64,000 nt of DNA from Verrucomicrobiaceae bacterium (GTDB lineage: Bacteria > Verrucomicrobiota > Verrucomicrobiia > Verrucomicrobiales > Verrucomicrobiaceae), in NCBI GenBank assembly GCA_016795365.1, contig JAEUHN010000004.1, positions 124,001-188,000 of the forward strand, read 5' to 3'. The notes beneath the pieces are model-generated. The model was not told the DNA's origin. It did no database searches and saw nothing but the letters and a program-made list of their open reading frames with translations. The first letter of the stretch is position 1; every line of letters starts with the position of its first letter. Position numbers and translations under genes: made by a program. This document shows positions 30,284 through 39,291 of this stretch, piece by piece.

Positions 30284-33200
30284 TCAGGGATTCCATGTTG
30301 GGTTCAGCACCCAGTTTGGTTGGCCAAGAATGCTGATCGAAAAAACAGCGGTATTGACGTTGAAGATCTTCGTATTGCCCTGATCGGCGCCACCACCACC
30401 GACCTTCAGCCAGCGCTCGACGGAACCACCTTTCACAAGGTAGTAGGTCTCGTAACCGGTCACCGAAGTTTGATCTCCGGTCCACGACAACACCCGATCA
30501 CTGGATCCTGAAGTGGCGCTGCCAGTGAAGCCATTGGCCGACGTCATGAAACGTTCCAGCGCGCTCTGACTTACAGGATATGGATTCCCAATGAAGTTGT
30601 ATCCGGGTTTCAATGGACAGGCGACTTTCCAGGTGCGGGCGGTGCCAGCGGCAGCCGCATTCACCGTCATGTCCCGCGGTCTGGTGAAGAGTCCGTCACA
30701 TGGACCCAGAACCATGGAGTCATACACAGTAGCTCCTCCACCCTGCCGAAGCCAGCGCGCTCCGCCGACGGACACCAGCCAAAGCGTTGTGTAGGATGTG
30801 GTCGCATTGTCCCAGAAAAGGAGATTGTCCGATGTTGCAGGACTGGTCGCTGGATGAAAATCCGATGGCGGGAAGAGATCTACCACGCGCCAGTGTGGAC
30901 GAAGCGCAACGGTGTCACCCGCAAGCGCGGGAAGCAACGCGCTGCTAGTGCTTCGAACATGCGATGGAAGGAGCACGATCGTAGAGCCCGTGGACGAAGC
31001 CTCATCCACCTCCCAGCGCTGGCCTTCTTCATCGCCATCAACGACTTCGAGGTAGTATTCAAATCCGGCTGTGAAAAGAGTGCTCACCTGCACGCTGCCA
31101 ATCGAAGCACCCACACTCACGCTCGAGGCGCCCACTGAGTCCACCAATCCGCTGAAGACCTCGCTCCTGACGAAGGGCACAGAATAGGTCTGGGTCCGAA
31201 CCTGGAGGGTGCGCTTCAACCATCCCAGCACCTGGGTGTCGGAAGACGCTTCAGGCACTTCATCATGATTCTCATCGAGACTGACATGCACTCTGACAAA
31301 GCCTGTTTGCACACCGGTAGGGAGAGCTGGATCCGACTCCAGCGGACCAAAGGTCAGCGTTTCCGTGCCATCGCCATTGTTGGTGACCGTCGGAACCAAC
31401 TGTGTTGGAACCCATCCTGCGGGTGATGATCCGATGTCCGCTATGACCTCTAAAGTGTAAGTGATGTCTGCCTGACCACCGTGTCGCCGGCGCAACTGCA
31501 CGGACATCTGACCCGAAGTCTGATTCTCAACCACGGTGAACGCCTCAGTCGTTCCGGTCCGTGCCCCTGTGCTGGGATCGCCACCCAGTGCATACTCGAG
31601 CAGATTATTCATCCCGTCTCCATCACTGTTCACACTCGGCCCGCCAACGCCGGGATGCTCCGTCTGCCAGGCAGAGAAAGAAGCTGGAACAGCTGTGGCA
31701 TCGACAAAACCAAAGTCACGAGTCAGATCGATATCTCCGTCACGAGCATCATCCGAAGAGCCGTCGGTCCCCGATTCGGCAGAGCCGCTAGGGCAAGCTC
31801 CGGGCGACAGAACAAACGTCGGCGTGGTTACACCTGACACTGTAACATCAAGAGGGTCTTCACCATCCTCTGCGGAGTCGTCATCCGTGTTGGTAGCCAC
31901 TCCTGGTGAGGAGACCATCTTCCAAAGAAGCCCATTCTGACCAAAAGACTCCTTCGGAATGTGGATGCGATAGTTGCCTGGCGGCAGATTGTCGATGAAG
32001 TAACGTCCACCACCACTGGTGATTGTGGATGCAAGGGGCGCATCGATGTCGGGATACTGGGTGGACAGGAACAATTCCACGGTCACTCCATCAATCCCTT
32101 CGCCAGGATCATCACGTCCATCAGCGTCACGATCAAAGAAAACCATGTTACCGACCCCGAGTGGATTGGCCGCAACGGTGAGGATGTATTCCTTCACCAC
32201 GAAACAACCAAAGTCATCTCTCACCTCGACCGCAAACACATAGCTTCCCACGTTCGTCGGGGTGCCACTGACGACGCCATCAGAACCTAACACTAGCCCT
32301 GGGGGCAACTGCCCATAAGCAAAGGCGTAGGTATAGGGGGCGACACCGCCTGTTCCCTGAAGTTGGATGCTCATGGCCGTGCCGACCAATCCCTGTGGGA
32401 TCGAACTCGGAACCACCGTGATAGTATGACAGTCACGCACAAATCCGAAGTCCAACGTCAGGTCGGTGTTGCTGTCGGCCAGATTGTCATCGGTCTTTCC
32501 GCCCCCTTTTTCCTCAACTGCATCGACGGGTTCAGTTCCTAATGCCAGCTGAACGACCGTGGAGACGATACCTGTGCTGCCAGGCGTTGCTGAATCGATG
32601 CCGTTCTCATCAGTGTTGTCATCGGCTTCGCCATCGTTACCGGCACCTGCCAACGAAATACATCCATACAGCGCACTGTTGCGTGAGAATTGAGTGGCTG
32701 GAATAAAGGCTTTGTAGTTCCCAGGAGCGAGGCTTGAAAACAGATACCGACCACCGTTGGCGGTGGTCGCCGTTCTGAGCGGAATCGCAACAGCCTGGTC
32801 GTCAGTCGCATTGAAAAGCTGGACCGTCACGCCATCGATCCCTTCGCCTTCATCGTAAACCTGGTTGTTGTTGTCATCGCGGAAGACGAGATTGCCCAAT
32901 CCGACGGACACCGAGGGCGAGTCAACGAAACCCAGATCGATGGTGGAATCGAAGTTGGCATCGCGAGCATCGTCATAGCTGGTGTCGGCACCTGTTTCAC
33001 CCGATGCATTCACCGGCTCGGTCGTCTCGTTAAGGGTAAACGAAATACTGCTGACACCGGTCACTTCAGGGGCGACCACATCGACTCCATCCTCGTTCAC
33101 ATCGTCATCTATACCGCTGTCTTTGCCTGCACCCGGGACTGAAACCTTGTTGATCAGATGACCGCCGGGCTGGAATTCAGCGGCTGGCACGTGAACGAAA

Positions 33201-35689
33201 TAGTTCCCAGGCGTCAATCCTTCGAAACGATAGAGACCCAATGCAGACGTGATGGTGGACTGGAGTGCACTACTGATGCTTGGATCGGCACCACTGGCAA
33301 AGAGCTTCACCTGCACATTGGCCACGCCTTCGCCTGCGTCAAAGTAACCGTTACCATTGGCATCGTTGAATACCAAGTTACCAACACCCAGATTAGCCGC
33401 TGGCTGCACCTGAACGGTGTATGACTGCGTGGCGAAGCATCCATCAGCCTGAGCGCCTTTGATTTCGAAGGTGTAAGTGCCGACCACCGTCGGTGCTCCA
33501 TTCAATGCGCCAAGGGTCAGTGAAACGCCAGGAGGCAGCGTGCCGCTGGCGAGCGTCCATGTCACTGCACCCTGGCTTCCAGTGAGTGTGAAAAGAACTG
33601 ACAGATTGGTATGCTGCGTCGCACTCGGTATACTTGCAGGCGAAACTGCAAGCACTGGACAGTCAGAGGCGAAGCCGAAGTCCACTGTGAGGTCGCCATT
33701 GTTGTCATCGGAGTCATCAGCATCCGCAGCGTAGCCCAGTTCGAGAGGTTCAAGATCTTCAGCCAGAGTAATTTTTGTGGACGAGACTCCACTAACGGCC
33801 GGACTTGCGGAATCGATGCCGTTTTCATCGGTGTCATCGTCATCCTGAACATCACCACCATTACCTGGCGAAGACTGCAAGCCTTCGAGAGCCTTGCCTG
33901 AGCCAAACTCGCTGGCAGGCACATGGACAATGAACTCGCCCGGCGTCAGCTGGGTGAAAAGATAAGTGCCATCAGGGCCTGTAACAGTGGACGCAATCGG
34001 CGCGTCAGTCGCCACGTTTGCACCAAAGTGGAAGAGTTTTACCTGCACCCCGGCAATGCCTGATTCGCCTGCGTCATGCTTGCCATTGATGTTGAGGTCA
34101 CGAAAGACCAGATTGCCAATGGTGACCGGGTTCGTGGCGCGACGAAGAAAACCAAAGTCTTGGGTGAGATCGACCATGTCATCCCGGAAGTCATCGGAGT
34201 CTGCGAATCCACCAGCTTCAGATCCGAACTGCCCAGGTGCCTGGTGCAGAACCAAGGTGAAGTCAGGAGTGCTGATCCCTGTCTCCTCAGGATACGGATC
34301 GTTCATTCCATCCTCGCCCACGTTATCATCACCTGGATCTCCATCGGGAATCGAGATCGCTGAGAACAGAGGTTTACCAGGGACAAACTCCGTCTTCGGG
34401 ATGTGGACAAAGTAGGTGCCAGGATCGACAGCACCGAAGAAGTAGACCCCGTCCACATTTGTGGTGCGCACGGCAATCGGATTATCCACCGCCGGGTTCG
34501 CACCTTGTGCGAACAACATCACCTGCACACCTTCGACACCTTCCCCTTCCTGCTGATCAAAGAGACCATTCGCATTCAGATCCAGGAAAACCACGTTGCC
34601 GACGCCCATTTTGTCTGCCGGAAAGACAAACCCAAAGTCAATGGTGAGGTCGTAGTTGGCATCATCATCAATATCATCCCCTTCGGCGTTGCCCGTCTCT
34701 CCAGTGGCAAAGGTAGGTGCGCCGCCTGCAGCGAGAGTCACCACATCCGAGCTGATGCCATGCACACTCGGTGCAGCGTCATCCAGTCCGTTATCGCCTC
34801 CACTGAGCACGTCATCATCGTCCTGCGGCTGGCCTACACCAATCACTGACGTCGCGCCTTCGAGGATCCCTCCAGCACTGAACTGGGAAGCCGGCACGTG
34901 TATCTTATAGTCACCTGGAAGCAATCCACCGAACATGAAAGTGCCACCAATTCCCGTAACGACATCTGCAAGCGGGAACGTCGCCTGGGGATCGTCATTT
35001 CCGTGATACAGCTGAACGACCACACCACGAATACCTTCCCCGGGATCGGCCTTGCCATTGCCGTTCATATCGGCAAACACCGTGTTACCCATGCCCAACG
35101 GATGGAAGAAACCAAAGTCAATAGTCAGATCAGCATCGCCATCAGCAGCATCATCAGAGTTTCCTGCAAACCCGCTCTCGGCGCTGCTGACAGGTGCCTG
35201 CCCTGCCACAAGGCTAAATGGGATCGTGCTCACGCCTAGCAGGGCTGGATCGAAGGAATCCTCCCCATCCTCCCCCGTGTCATCATCGCCAACCAATTGC
35301 GATCCGGGCAGACTGATTTGCCTGTGCAGTGGTTTCTCAGGCGCGAACTCACTCGGCGGAATCATCACCACGTAGTCACCCGGTTGCACACCAGTGAAAA
35401 GGTAACTTCCATTCGGCTGTGTGAGCTGGAAGTCGGAGAGTTCCTTGGGGTTCTCTGGATCGCCCGTCATTCGCCACAACTCCACCCTCACGCTCGGCAC
35501 GCCTTCACCCGGCGAATAGTGACCATCCCCAGTTGCATCGGAGAACACCATATTCCCAACAGACAGAGTCTGCCCCAGTGCCGTGGCCGGTGTTACGGCA
35601 ATGAATGCCGCCACCAAGCAGCCGACCACCGCGCAGAAGCGCAGCAAAACCGGGAAGAGTGAAGCCTTCGAACTGGGGGAAAGAGCCAT
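30284..35689 (-). CDS. Large modular secreted protein with seven SdrD B-like units
   Basis: A 1,801-residue protein starting with a signal peptide (basic start, then VLLRFCAVVGCLVAAFIAV, cleavage likely after TALG). It contains seven SdrD B-like units, each starting like 'VGNMVFSDATGDG' or 'LGNLVFRDDNNN' and ending near 'DLTIDFGF'. Two putative-Ig domains sit between units 4/5 and 6/7 ('PPGVSLTLGALNGAP', 'PPGLVLGSDGVVSGTP'). The last 400 residues ('SAWQTEHPGVGG ... LEYALGGDP', 'SVPFVRSEVFSG', 'NFIGNPYPVSQ') match the C-terminal module of the 7.85-k-residue neighbour and resemble TIGR02597. SdrD B units are calcium-stabilised rods in staphylococcal adhesins; here a surface-rod role is inferred. 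There is no LPXTG or PEP-CTERM tail. The upstream region is AT-rich and shares a 13-base motif with the leftmost surface gene. Confidence 0.88.
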   Translation of the reverse strand: MALSPSSKASLFPVLLRFCAVVGCLVAAFIAVTPATALGQTLSVGNMVFSDATGDGHYSPGEGVPSVRVELWRMTGDPENPKELSDFQLTQPNGSYLFTGVQPGDYVVMIPPSEFAPEKPLHRQISLPGSQLVGDDDTGEDGEDSFDPALLGVSTIPFSLVAGQAPVSSAESGFAGNSDDAADGDADLTIDFGFFHPLGMGNTVFADMNGNGKADPGEGIRGVVVQLYHGNDDPQATFPLADVVTGIGGTFMFGGLLPGDYKIHVPASQFSAGGILEGATSVIGVGQPQDDDDVLSGGDNGLDDAAPSVHGISSDVVTLAAGGAPTFATGETGNAEGDDIDDDANYDLTIDFGFVFPADKMGVGNVVFLDLNANGLFDQQEGEGVEGVQVMLFAQGANPAVDNPIAVRTTNVDGVYFFGAVDPGTYFVHIPKTEFVPGKPLFSAISIPDGDPGDDNVGEDGMNDPYPEETGISTPDFTLVLHQAPGQFGSEAGGFADSDDFRDDMVDLTQDFGFLRRATNPVTIGNLVFRDLNINGKHDAGESGIAGVQVKLFHFGANVATDAPIASTVTGPDGTYLFTQLTPGEFIVHVPASEFGSGKALEGLQSSPGNGGDVQDDDDTDENGIDSASPAVSGVSSTKITLAEDLEPLELGYAADADDSDDNNGDLTVDFGFASDCPVLAVSPASIPSATQHTNLSVLFTLTGSQGAVTWTLASGTLPPGVSLTLGALNGAPTVVGTYTFEIKGAQADGCFATQSYTVQVQPAANLGVGNLVFNDANGNGYFDAGEGVANVQVKLFASGADPSISSALQSTITSALGLYRFEGLTPGNYFVHVPAAEFQPGGHLINKVSVPGAGKDSGIDDDVNEDGVDVVAPEVTGVSSISFTLNETTEPVNASGETGADTSYDDARDANFDSTIDLGFVDSPSVSVGLGNLVFRDDNNNQVYDEGEGIDGVTVQLFNATDDQAVAIPLRTATTANGGRYLFSSLAPGNYKAFIPATQFSRNSALYGCISLAGAGNDGEADDNTDENGIDSATPGSTGIVSTVVQLALGTEPVDAVEEKGGGKTDDNLADSNTDLTLDFGFVRDCHTITVVPSSIPQGLVGTAMSIQLQGTGGVAPYTYAFAYGQLPPGLVLGSDGVVSGTPTNVGSYVFAVEVRDDFGCFVVKEYILTVAANPLGVGNMVFFDRDADGRDDPGEGIDGVTVELFLSTQYPDIDAPLASTITSGGGRYFIDNLPPGNYRIHIPKESFGQNGLLWKMVSSPGVATNTDDDSAEDGEDPLDVTVSGVTTPTFVLSPGACPSGSAESGTDGSSDDARDGDIDLTRDFGFVDATAVPASFSAWQTEHPGVGGPSVNSDGDGMNNLLEYALGGDPSTGARTGTTEAFTVVENQTSGQMSVQLRRRHGGQADITYTLEVIADIGSSPAGWVPTQLVPTVTNNGDGTETLTFGPLESDPALPTGVQTGFVRVHVSLDENHDEVPEASSDTQVLGWLKRTLQVRTQTYSVPFVRSEVFSGLVDSVGASSVSVGASIGSVQVSTLFTAGFEYYLEVVDGDEEGQRWEVDEASSTGSTIVLLPSHVRSTSSALLPALAGDTVALRPHWRVVDLFPPSDFHPATSPATSDNLLFWDNATTSYTTLWLVSVGGARWLRQGGGATVYDSMVLGPCDGLFTRPRDMTVNAAAAGTARTWKVACPLKPGYNFIGNPYPVSQSALERFMTSANGFTGSATSGSSDRVLSWTGDQTSVTGYETYYLVKGGSVERWLKVGGGGADQGNTKIFNVNTAVFSISILGQPNWVLNPTWNP

Positions 35690-35736
35690 GAGATCAAATT
35701 ATGACAATTATAAATAATATGATTCATGAGATCTAA

Positions 35737-35749
35737 AGCAATCATTAAT
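35737..35749 (-). promoter_or_regulatory. Motif shared with leftmost surface gene
   Basis: The sense strand reads ATTAATGATTGCT 48 bases upstream of the ATG at 35689. It matches 12 of 13 bases of the string at 5447-5459, 60 bases upstream of the ATG at 5387. The surrounding 70 bases are very AT-rich. This is a candidate binding site only. Confidence 0.3.
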
Positions 35750-35803
35750 TTTGCTGAAATTATTGTTCGTCTGACCTTTCAGCTCTACGGCAACACCCAC
35801 CGT

Positions 35804-35818
35804 CCCGGACAATCCGGG
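35804..35818 (-). other. Short stem-loop after the anti-sigma gene
   Basis: CCCGGA and TCCGGG form a perfect six-base stem around a three-base loop, about 45 bases past the stop at 35863. No U-run follows, so it may be an mRNA 3' end structure rather than a standard intrinsic terminator. Confidence 0.3.
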
Positions 35819-35862
35819 CCGAAGCGACGCCTCCTCCCCACTCTTCGCCTAGCTAGACCCGC

Positions 35863-37395
35863 CTACTTCGAGGTCGGTAGCGAGTTGAGAATTTTCACGA
35901 AATCGACGCGTTCCGCTCTTCCGGCCTCGCTGCGCGCCGCCCACTGCTTCACTAAATCCCACGAAATCTGCCAGGGGCCTTCCGGGGTAGCCATCAGCCA
36001 GCCCACACCCGCCAGCGCGGTCGCAAATTGGAAGTCTGCGTCGGAAGATTCAAAGCTGGTCACGGTCGAAGGCACCAGCAGTTCAGCCACCTCGGCGGAA
36101 GCGGACGTCGCGCTCTGGAAATGCACTCGCACTCGGATCGGACTCGCCCCCGGAGCGGCAGGCATCTCAGAACGGGTGGCTGCCTTCGGCTTCGGCGCTC
36201 CAGACTTGCGAGCCGCATTTGGAGCCATCCCATCGGCCAGCAACTGATCCTTTGGCAGCGCTTCATTGGCAGGCACGACCTCAAACAAGGCGGTGAATGC
36301 CTGGCCAGCCTTCATGGTCACGCCCTGGGACACAGAGTCCGTCGTCGAACCTGCGAGCGGCTCGTAGCCCAGCATTCGATAGGCACTGACCTGCGTCGGA
36401 TCGAAGACCACCTCCAGGCGCACATCACGAGCCACGACCTCATCGGCCCCCAATCGTGCCTGCATCGCCACGCGAACCAGCCGATGAGAGCTTTCCCAGG
36501 GGGCATTCACCATGGTCGCCGAGACCCGGATCGGCTCCGCTTCATCAGCGTGCGGAGGCTCATAGCTGTAGGCAAAGGAATTGATCAGGTCCGAGGCGCG
36601 AACCCGGAGGCCTTTGATCTGGTTTGACGAGAGAGCACCCTGCACCTCCGTCAGGGGAATGGGGTTGACCGCCATGTTGACGACCGCGACCGGCAGCCTT
36701 GCGGTTTCAATAAAGCCGCGGCCAGGAAGCAAGGCGGCACCCATGGTCACCGCACTGGAGAGCTTCACCGCCGATGGCGGGGGAATCGCGGCATTCATCG
36801 TGCTGTCGGCACGGCCCACGGGATCGGGCATCAGCAGAGTGCGGGAGTCTGGCACCAAGGCTTGAGCTAGTGCGGGAGCTTCGTGTTTCGGCTCCAGGGT
36901 TTTGCTCGGCGCAGGCACCGCCTTGGGCAAAGTCATTCCGGCACTCACACGCACGTCTTCAGCGACCAATGGCGGCGGCACCTCCACAGGCACATGCGCC
37001 ACCTCCGGTTCCGTCGTTTTCGTGGCGCGATAAATCACCACGCCCACCATCAATGCACAGGCAGCCATCGCCGCCACACGCACCCACCAGCCCTGCTTCC
37101 AATCAGAACCGGTCGCCGCTCCGATGCTGCGGAGACTGCGTTGCCGCGCCGACCCCACCAGACGGAAAGCCGGGACCGGCTCAGTTGGCACGAGAGCTCG
37201 CAGATGATCGCGCTGATCGGCACGCAGGGAACTCTCGTCCTGGCCCAGTTCTTCGTTCAGCAAGTCGCAGAAGGCCTTCACCTCGAGAGCCGACTCCTGA
37301 GCTTGCGGCGAGGCAGCTAGCGCGGCTTCGACCTGTGCGCGTTCTTCCGCAGACAGCTCGTTGAGTGCCCAGGCGGTGAGTTGTTCGGGTTTCAT
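35863..37395 (-). CDS. Membrane anti-sigma-like protein with YfbK-type sequence but no VWA domain
   Basis: I chose the ATG at 37395 (510 residues) because MKPEQLTAWALNELSAEERA is the classic N-terminus of anti-sigma proteins fused to YfbK-like domains. It lies 14 bases after the sigma factor stop. A single membrane segment (VRVAAMAACALMVGVVIY, about residues 125-142) separates the short cytoplasmic part from the exported part. The exported part has the YfbK N-flank ('LRVRASDLINSFAYSYEPP', then 'SSHRLVRVAMQAR') joined almost directly to the YfbK C-flank ('VFDPTQVSAYRMLGYE', 'GQAFTALFEVVPAN'). The roughly 180-residue von Willebrand A domain normally between them, with its MIDAS DxSxS motif, is absent. 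It probably holds the neighbouring sigma factor inactive at the membrane. Loss of the VWA domain suggests altered signal sensing. Confidence 0.75.
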   Translation of the reverse strand: MKPEQLTAWALNELSAEERAQVEAALAASPQAQESALEVKAFCDLLNEELGQDESSLRADQRDHLRALVPTEPVPAFRLVGSARQRSLRSIGAATGSDWKQGWWVRVAAMAACALMVGVVIYRATKTTEPEVAHVPVEVPPPLVAEDVRVSAGMTLPKAVPAPSKTLEPKHEAPALAQALVPDSRTLLMPDPVGRADSTMNAAIPPPSAVKLSSAVTMGAALLPGRGFIETARLPVAVVNMAVNPIPLTEVQGALSSNQIKGLRVRASDLINSFAYSYEPPHADEAEPIRVSATMVNAPWESSHRLVRVAMQARLGADEVVARDVRLEVVFDPTQVSAYRMLGYEPLAGSTTDSVSQGVTMKAGQAFTALFEVVPANEALPKDQLLADGMAPNAARKSGAPKPKAATRSEMPAAPGASPIRVRVHFQSATSASAEVAELLVPSTVTSFESSDADFQFATALAGVGWLMATPEGPWQISWDLVKQWAARSEAGRAERVDFVKILNSLPTSK

Positions 37396-37409
37396 ATCAA
37401 GGAGTGAGT

Positions 37410-37961
37410 TCAAAAAAGGTTGGCCAGTGCAGGCTGGGACTTGGCTTGCGGATTGTTTTCCAGAGACAGCCATTGCTCACGCAAAGCCTGGATGCCGTGA
37501 TGGATGAGATAGCCCACATTGCCCACACTGGTCTTCATGGTGTCGCTGATCTCCTGGTAGCTCAGCCCGGCGAGAAACTTCAGCCGAATGGCCTCGCGTT
37601 GCTTGGCCGGGAGCTGGGTGAGCAGGCGACGAATGACCGTCCGGGTCTCCCGATGCTCCAGCTCCGCTCCGGGGCGGGCCACATCGGCTTCTTCGAGATC
37701 GAGGGTTTCGTTTTCCATGACAACGACGCGGTGATGCTTCCGCAGGTGGTCCGTGGCGCGATTCCGGCACACCGTGAAAAGCCAAGGCGCAAGCCGCTCG
37801 CGATCCACCGTGCCGAGGCACTGGCTGAGTTTGACAAAGACGTCCTGCACGACATCGCGGGCATCATCAAGCTGACCCACGAGATTCAACGCATAGCGGA
37901 TGAGGGGACGCTCATAGCGGTCTAGCGCTTCGTGGAAAAGCTGATGGCCATCTGATGTCAT
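37410..37961 (-). CDS. ECF RNA polymerase sigma factor
   Basis: A 183-residue sigma-70 family protein with only regions 2 and 4. Region 2 is seen in 'LDDARDVVQDVFVKL' and 'PWLFTVCRNRATDHLRK'. Region 4 is seen in 'LTQLPAKQREAIRLKFLAGLSYQEIS' followed by a helix-turn-helix ('TSVGNVGYLIHHGIQALRE'). I prefer the ATG at 37961 over an in-frame TTG three codons upstream. The anti-sigma-like gene starts 14 bases after its stop, the usual two-gene regulatory pair. Its targets are unknown; the neighbouring surface genes are candidates only by position. Confidence 0.9.
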   Translation of the reverse strand: MTSDGHQLFHEALDRYERPLIRYALNLVGQLDDARDVVQDVFVKLSQCLGTVDRERLAPWLFTVCRNRATDHLRKHHRVVVMENETLDLEEADVARPGAELEHRETRTVIRRLLTQLPAKQREAIRLKFLAGLSYQEISDTMKTSVGNVGYLIHHGIQALREQWLSLENNPQAKSQPALANLF

Positions 37962-38065
37962 GCAGGACAAGGGGCGTTACGGGCGCGAGTGCGATGCCTT
38001 GGAAAAGAATCGAAATTTCTTCGGCGACCACGCCCCAGCGCAGACAGCGCCTGTGCCCCAGTCGT

Positions 38066-38899
38066 TCACTCCTCGTCTGTCACCTTGAGGAACAAGCGCT
38101 CCAGCGTCGTGTGCGGATGTCCCATGCGCAGCAGTTTGTCCTGCGGCACCAGCGCGCGAATCTGTGCCAGCAACTCGGGTGTAGCATCCTCGATCACAAA
38201 CTCCGTCTGATTCTCCACGGCGATCAGCGTGCTCAGGTCCCCTTCCCGCACCATCTTCCCCTGCGCCATGATGCCAATGCGATCGCACACCTCCTGCAGT
38301 TGCTCCAACAGATGCGAGGTGACCAAAACGGTGATGCCACGCGACTTGCAGTCGAGGATCAGATCGCGAATGCGGCGCGAGCCCGCAGGATCGACCCCCG
38401 CCGTCGGCTCATCTAGCACTAGCAGCTTCGGCTCATGCACCAGCGCCTGCGCCAGACCAATGCGCTGCAGCATTCCCTTCGAGTAGCCCGCCAGCCGACG
38501 GTCCGCCGCATTGTCCAGCCCCGTTAGGTGGAGCAGTTCACGCGATTGATCATGCAGCTTCTGCCCGCTCAATCCGCACAGCCGACCAAAGAACAGCATC
38601 GTCTCCATGCCCGTGAGATGCTTGTAAAAATACGGATTCTCCGGCAGGAACCCCACCGCCCGACGGCTCTCCACCAGCTGACTGTCCATGCCAAAGATGG
38701 ATGTCTTCCCCTCCGTGGGCGCGAGCAGACCCAGCAGCACCTTCATCGTCGTCGATTTGCCCGATCCATTCGGACCGATCAGGCCATACACCTCCCCCGG
38801 CTTCACCGTGAAGGACACATCGCGCACCGCAGTGAATGCCTTCTGGCCCACGCCGCGACGGAAGACTTTGGTCAGGTGCTCGATGGTGACAGCATTCAT
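38066..38899 (-). CDS. ABC transporter ATP-binding protein (ABC-2 exporter type)
   Basis: 277 residues from the ATG at 38899; an in-frame upstream start would translate the GGATGAA repeat and is unlikely. Visible motifs: Walker A 'GPNGSGKSTT', Q-loop region 'VGFLPENPYF', signature 'YSKGMLQRIGLAQAL', Walker B 'LLVLDEPTAGVDP' and switch His in 'ITVLVTSHL'. The PEN string after 'GFL' and the C-terminal extension ('EFVIEDATPELLAQIRAL') fit the CcmA/NatA-like group that powers ABC-2 permeases. No permease gene is adjacent in this window. It could energise export of a lipid, polysaccharide or drug, and the substrate cannot be read from sequence. Confidence 0.9.
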   Translation of the reverse strand: MNAVTIEHLTKVFRRGVGQKAFTAVRDVSFTVKPGEVYGLIGPNGSGKSTTMKVLLGLLAPTEGKTSIFGMDSQLVESRRAVGFLPENPYFYKHLTGMETMLFFGRLCGLSGQKLHDQSRELLHLTGLDNAADRRLAGYSKGMLQRIGLAQALVHEPKLLVLDEPTAGVDPAGSRRIRDLILDCKSRGITVLVTSHLLEQLQEVCDRIGIMAQGKMVREGDLSTLIAVENQTEFVIEDATPELLAQIRALVPQDKLLRMGHPHTTLERLFLKVTDEE

Positions 38900-38906
38900 G
38901 GGGAAA

Positions 38907-38934
38907 GGATGAATCAGGAAGGATGAAGGATGAA
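38907..38934 (-). repeat. GGATGAA-type intergenic element, copy 1
   Basis: The plus strand carries three GGATGAA words (38907, 38921, 38928) just upstream of the ABC ATPase start at 38899. It matches 25 of 27 bases of the element upstream of the gene at 60242-60724. On the gene strand it is pyrimidine-rich (TTCATCCTTCATCCTTC) and sits where a ribosome binding site would be. Confidence 0.6.
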
Positions 38935-38997
38935 AACAAAAGTGGAACTTACAAGACCGCAACGATTCCCTGACCCATCTCGTCCGGCAACCCCGCG

Positions 38998-39273
38998 TCA
39001 CCGCACGATATTGAATCCTCGCACACCCGTCAGCGGAGGAATTACATGCACCTCGCGCTCCTTCACCAACGCCGCGAGATCACTGTCCTCGATCGCCGCG
39101 AGGAACTCACTCATCTCATCGCCATCGTGACACATTACCTGCATCTCCACCCGTCCATCATCCAGGTTCTTCACCCATCCCGTCACATCGAAGCCTGAAG
39201 CAATACGTTTGATAGCAGCGCGGAAGCCCACGCCTTGCACGCGGCCAGAGAAGAGAAGTTGTCGAGCGATCAT
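38998..39273 (-). CDS. acyP: Acylphosphatase
   Basis: A 91-residue protein of the normal family length. The N-terminal catalytic signature 'FSGRVQGVGFRAAIKRIA' carries the phosphate-binding loop and catalytic Arg. The second signature 'VTGWVKNLDDGRVEM' carries the conserved Asn. Acylphosphatases hydrolyse acyl phosphates such as 1,3-bisphosphoglycerate or acetyl phosphate. It lies between the membrane-anchored protein (19 bases upstream) and the ABC ATPase, and the three may be co-transcribed. No specific link between their functions is evident. Confidence 0.92.
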   Translation of the reverse strand: MIARQLLFSGRVQGVGFRAAIKRIASGFDVTGWVKNLDDGRVEMQVMCHDGDEMSEFLAAIEDSDLAALVKEREVHVIPPLTGVRGFNIVR

Positions 39274-39291
39274 GAAGAAAACAAAAAGTCG

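Noticed and set aside
30841..31140. Plus-strand frames in the 1,801-residue gene, e.g. 30854-31138
   Set aside because: Shadow of a well-supported coding frame on the minus strand.
38900..39001. N-terminal extension of the ABC ATPase
   Set aside because: It would translate the GGATGAA repeat and does not resemble the family; the ATG at 38899 matches the usual N-terminus.
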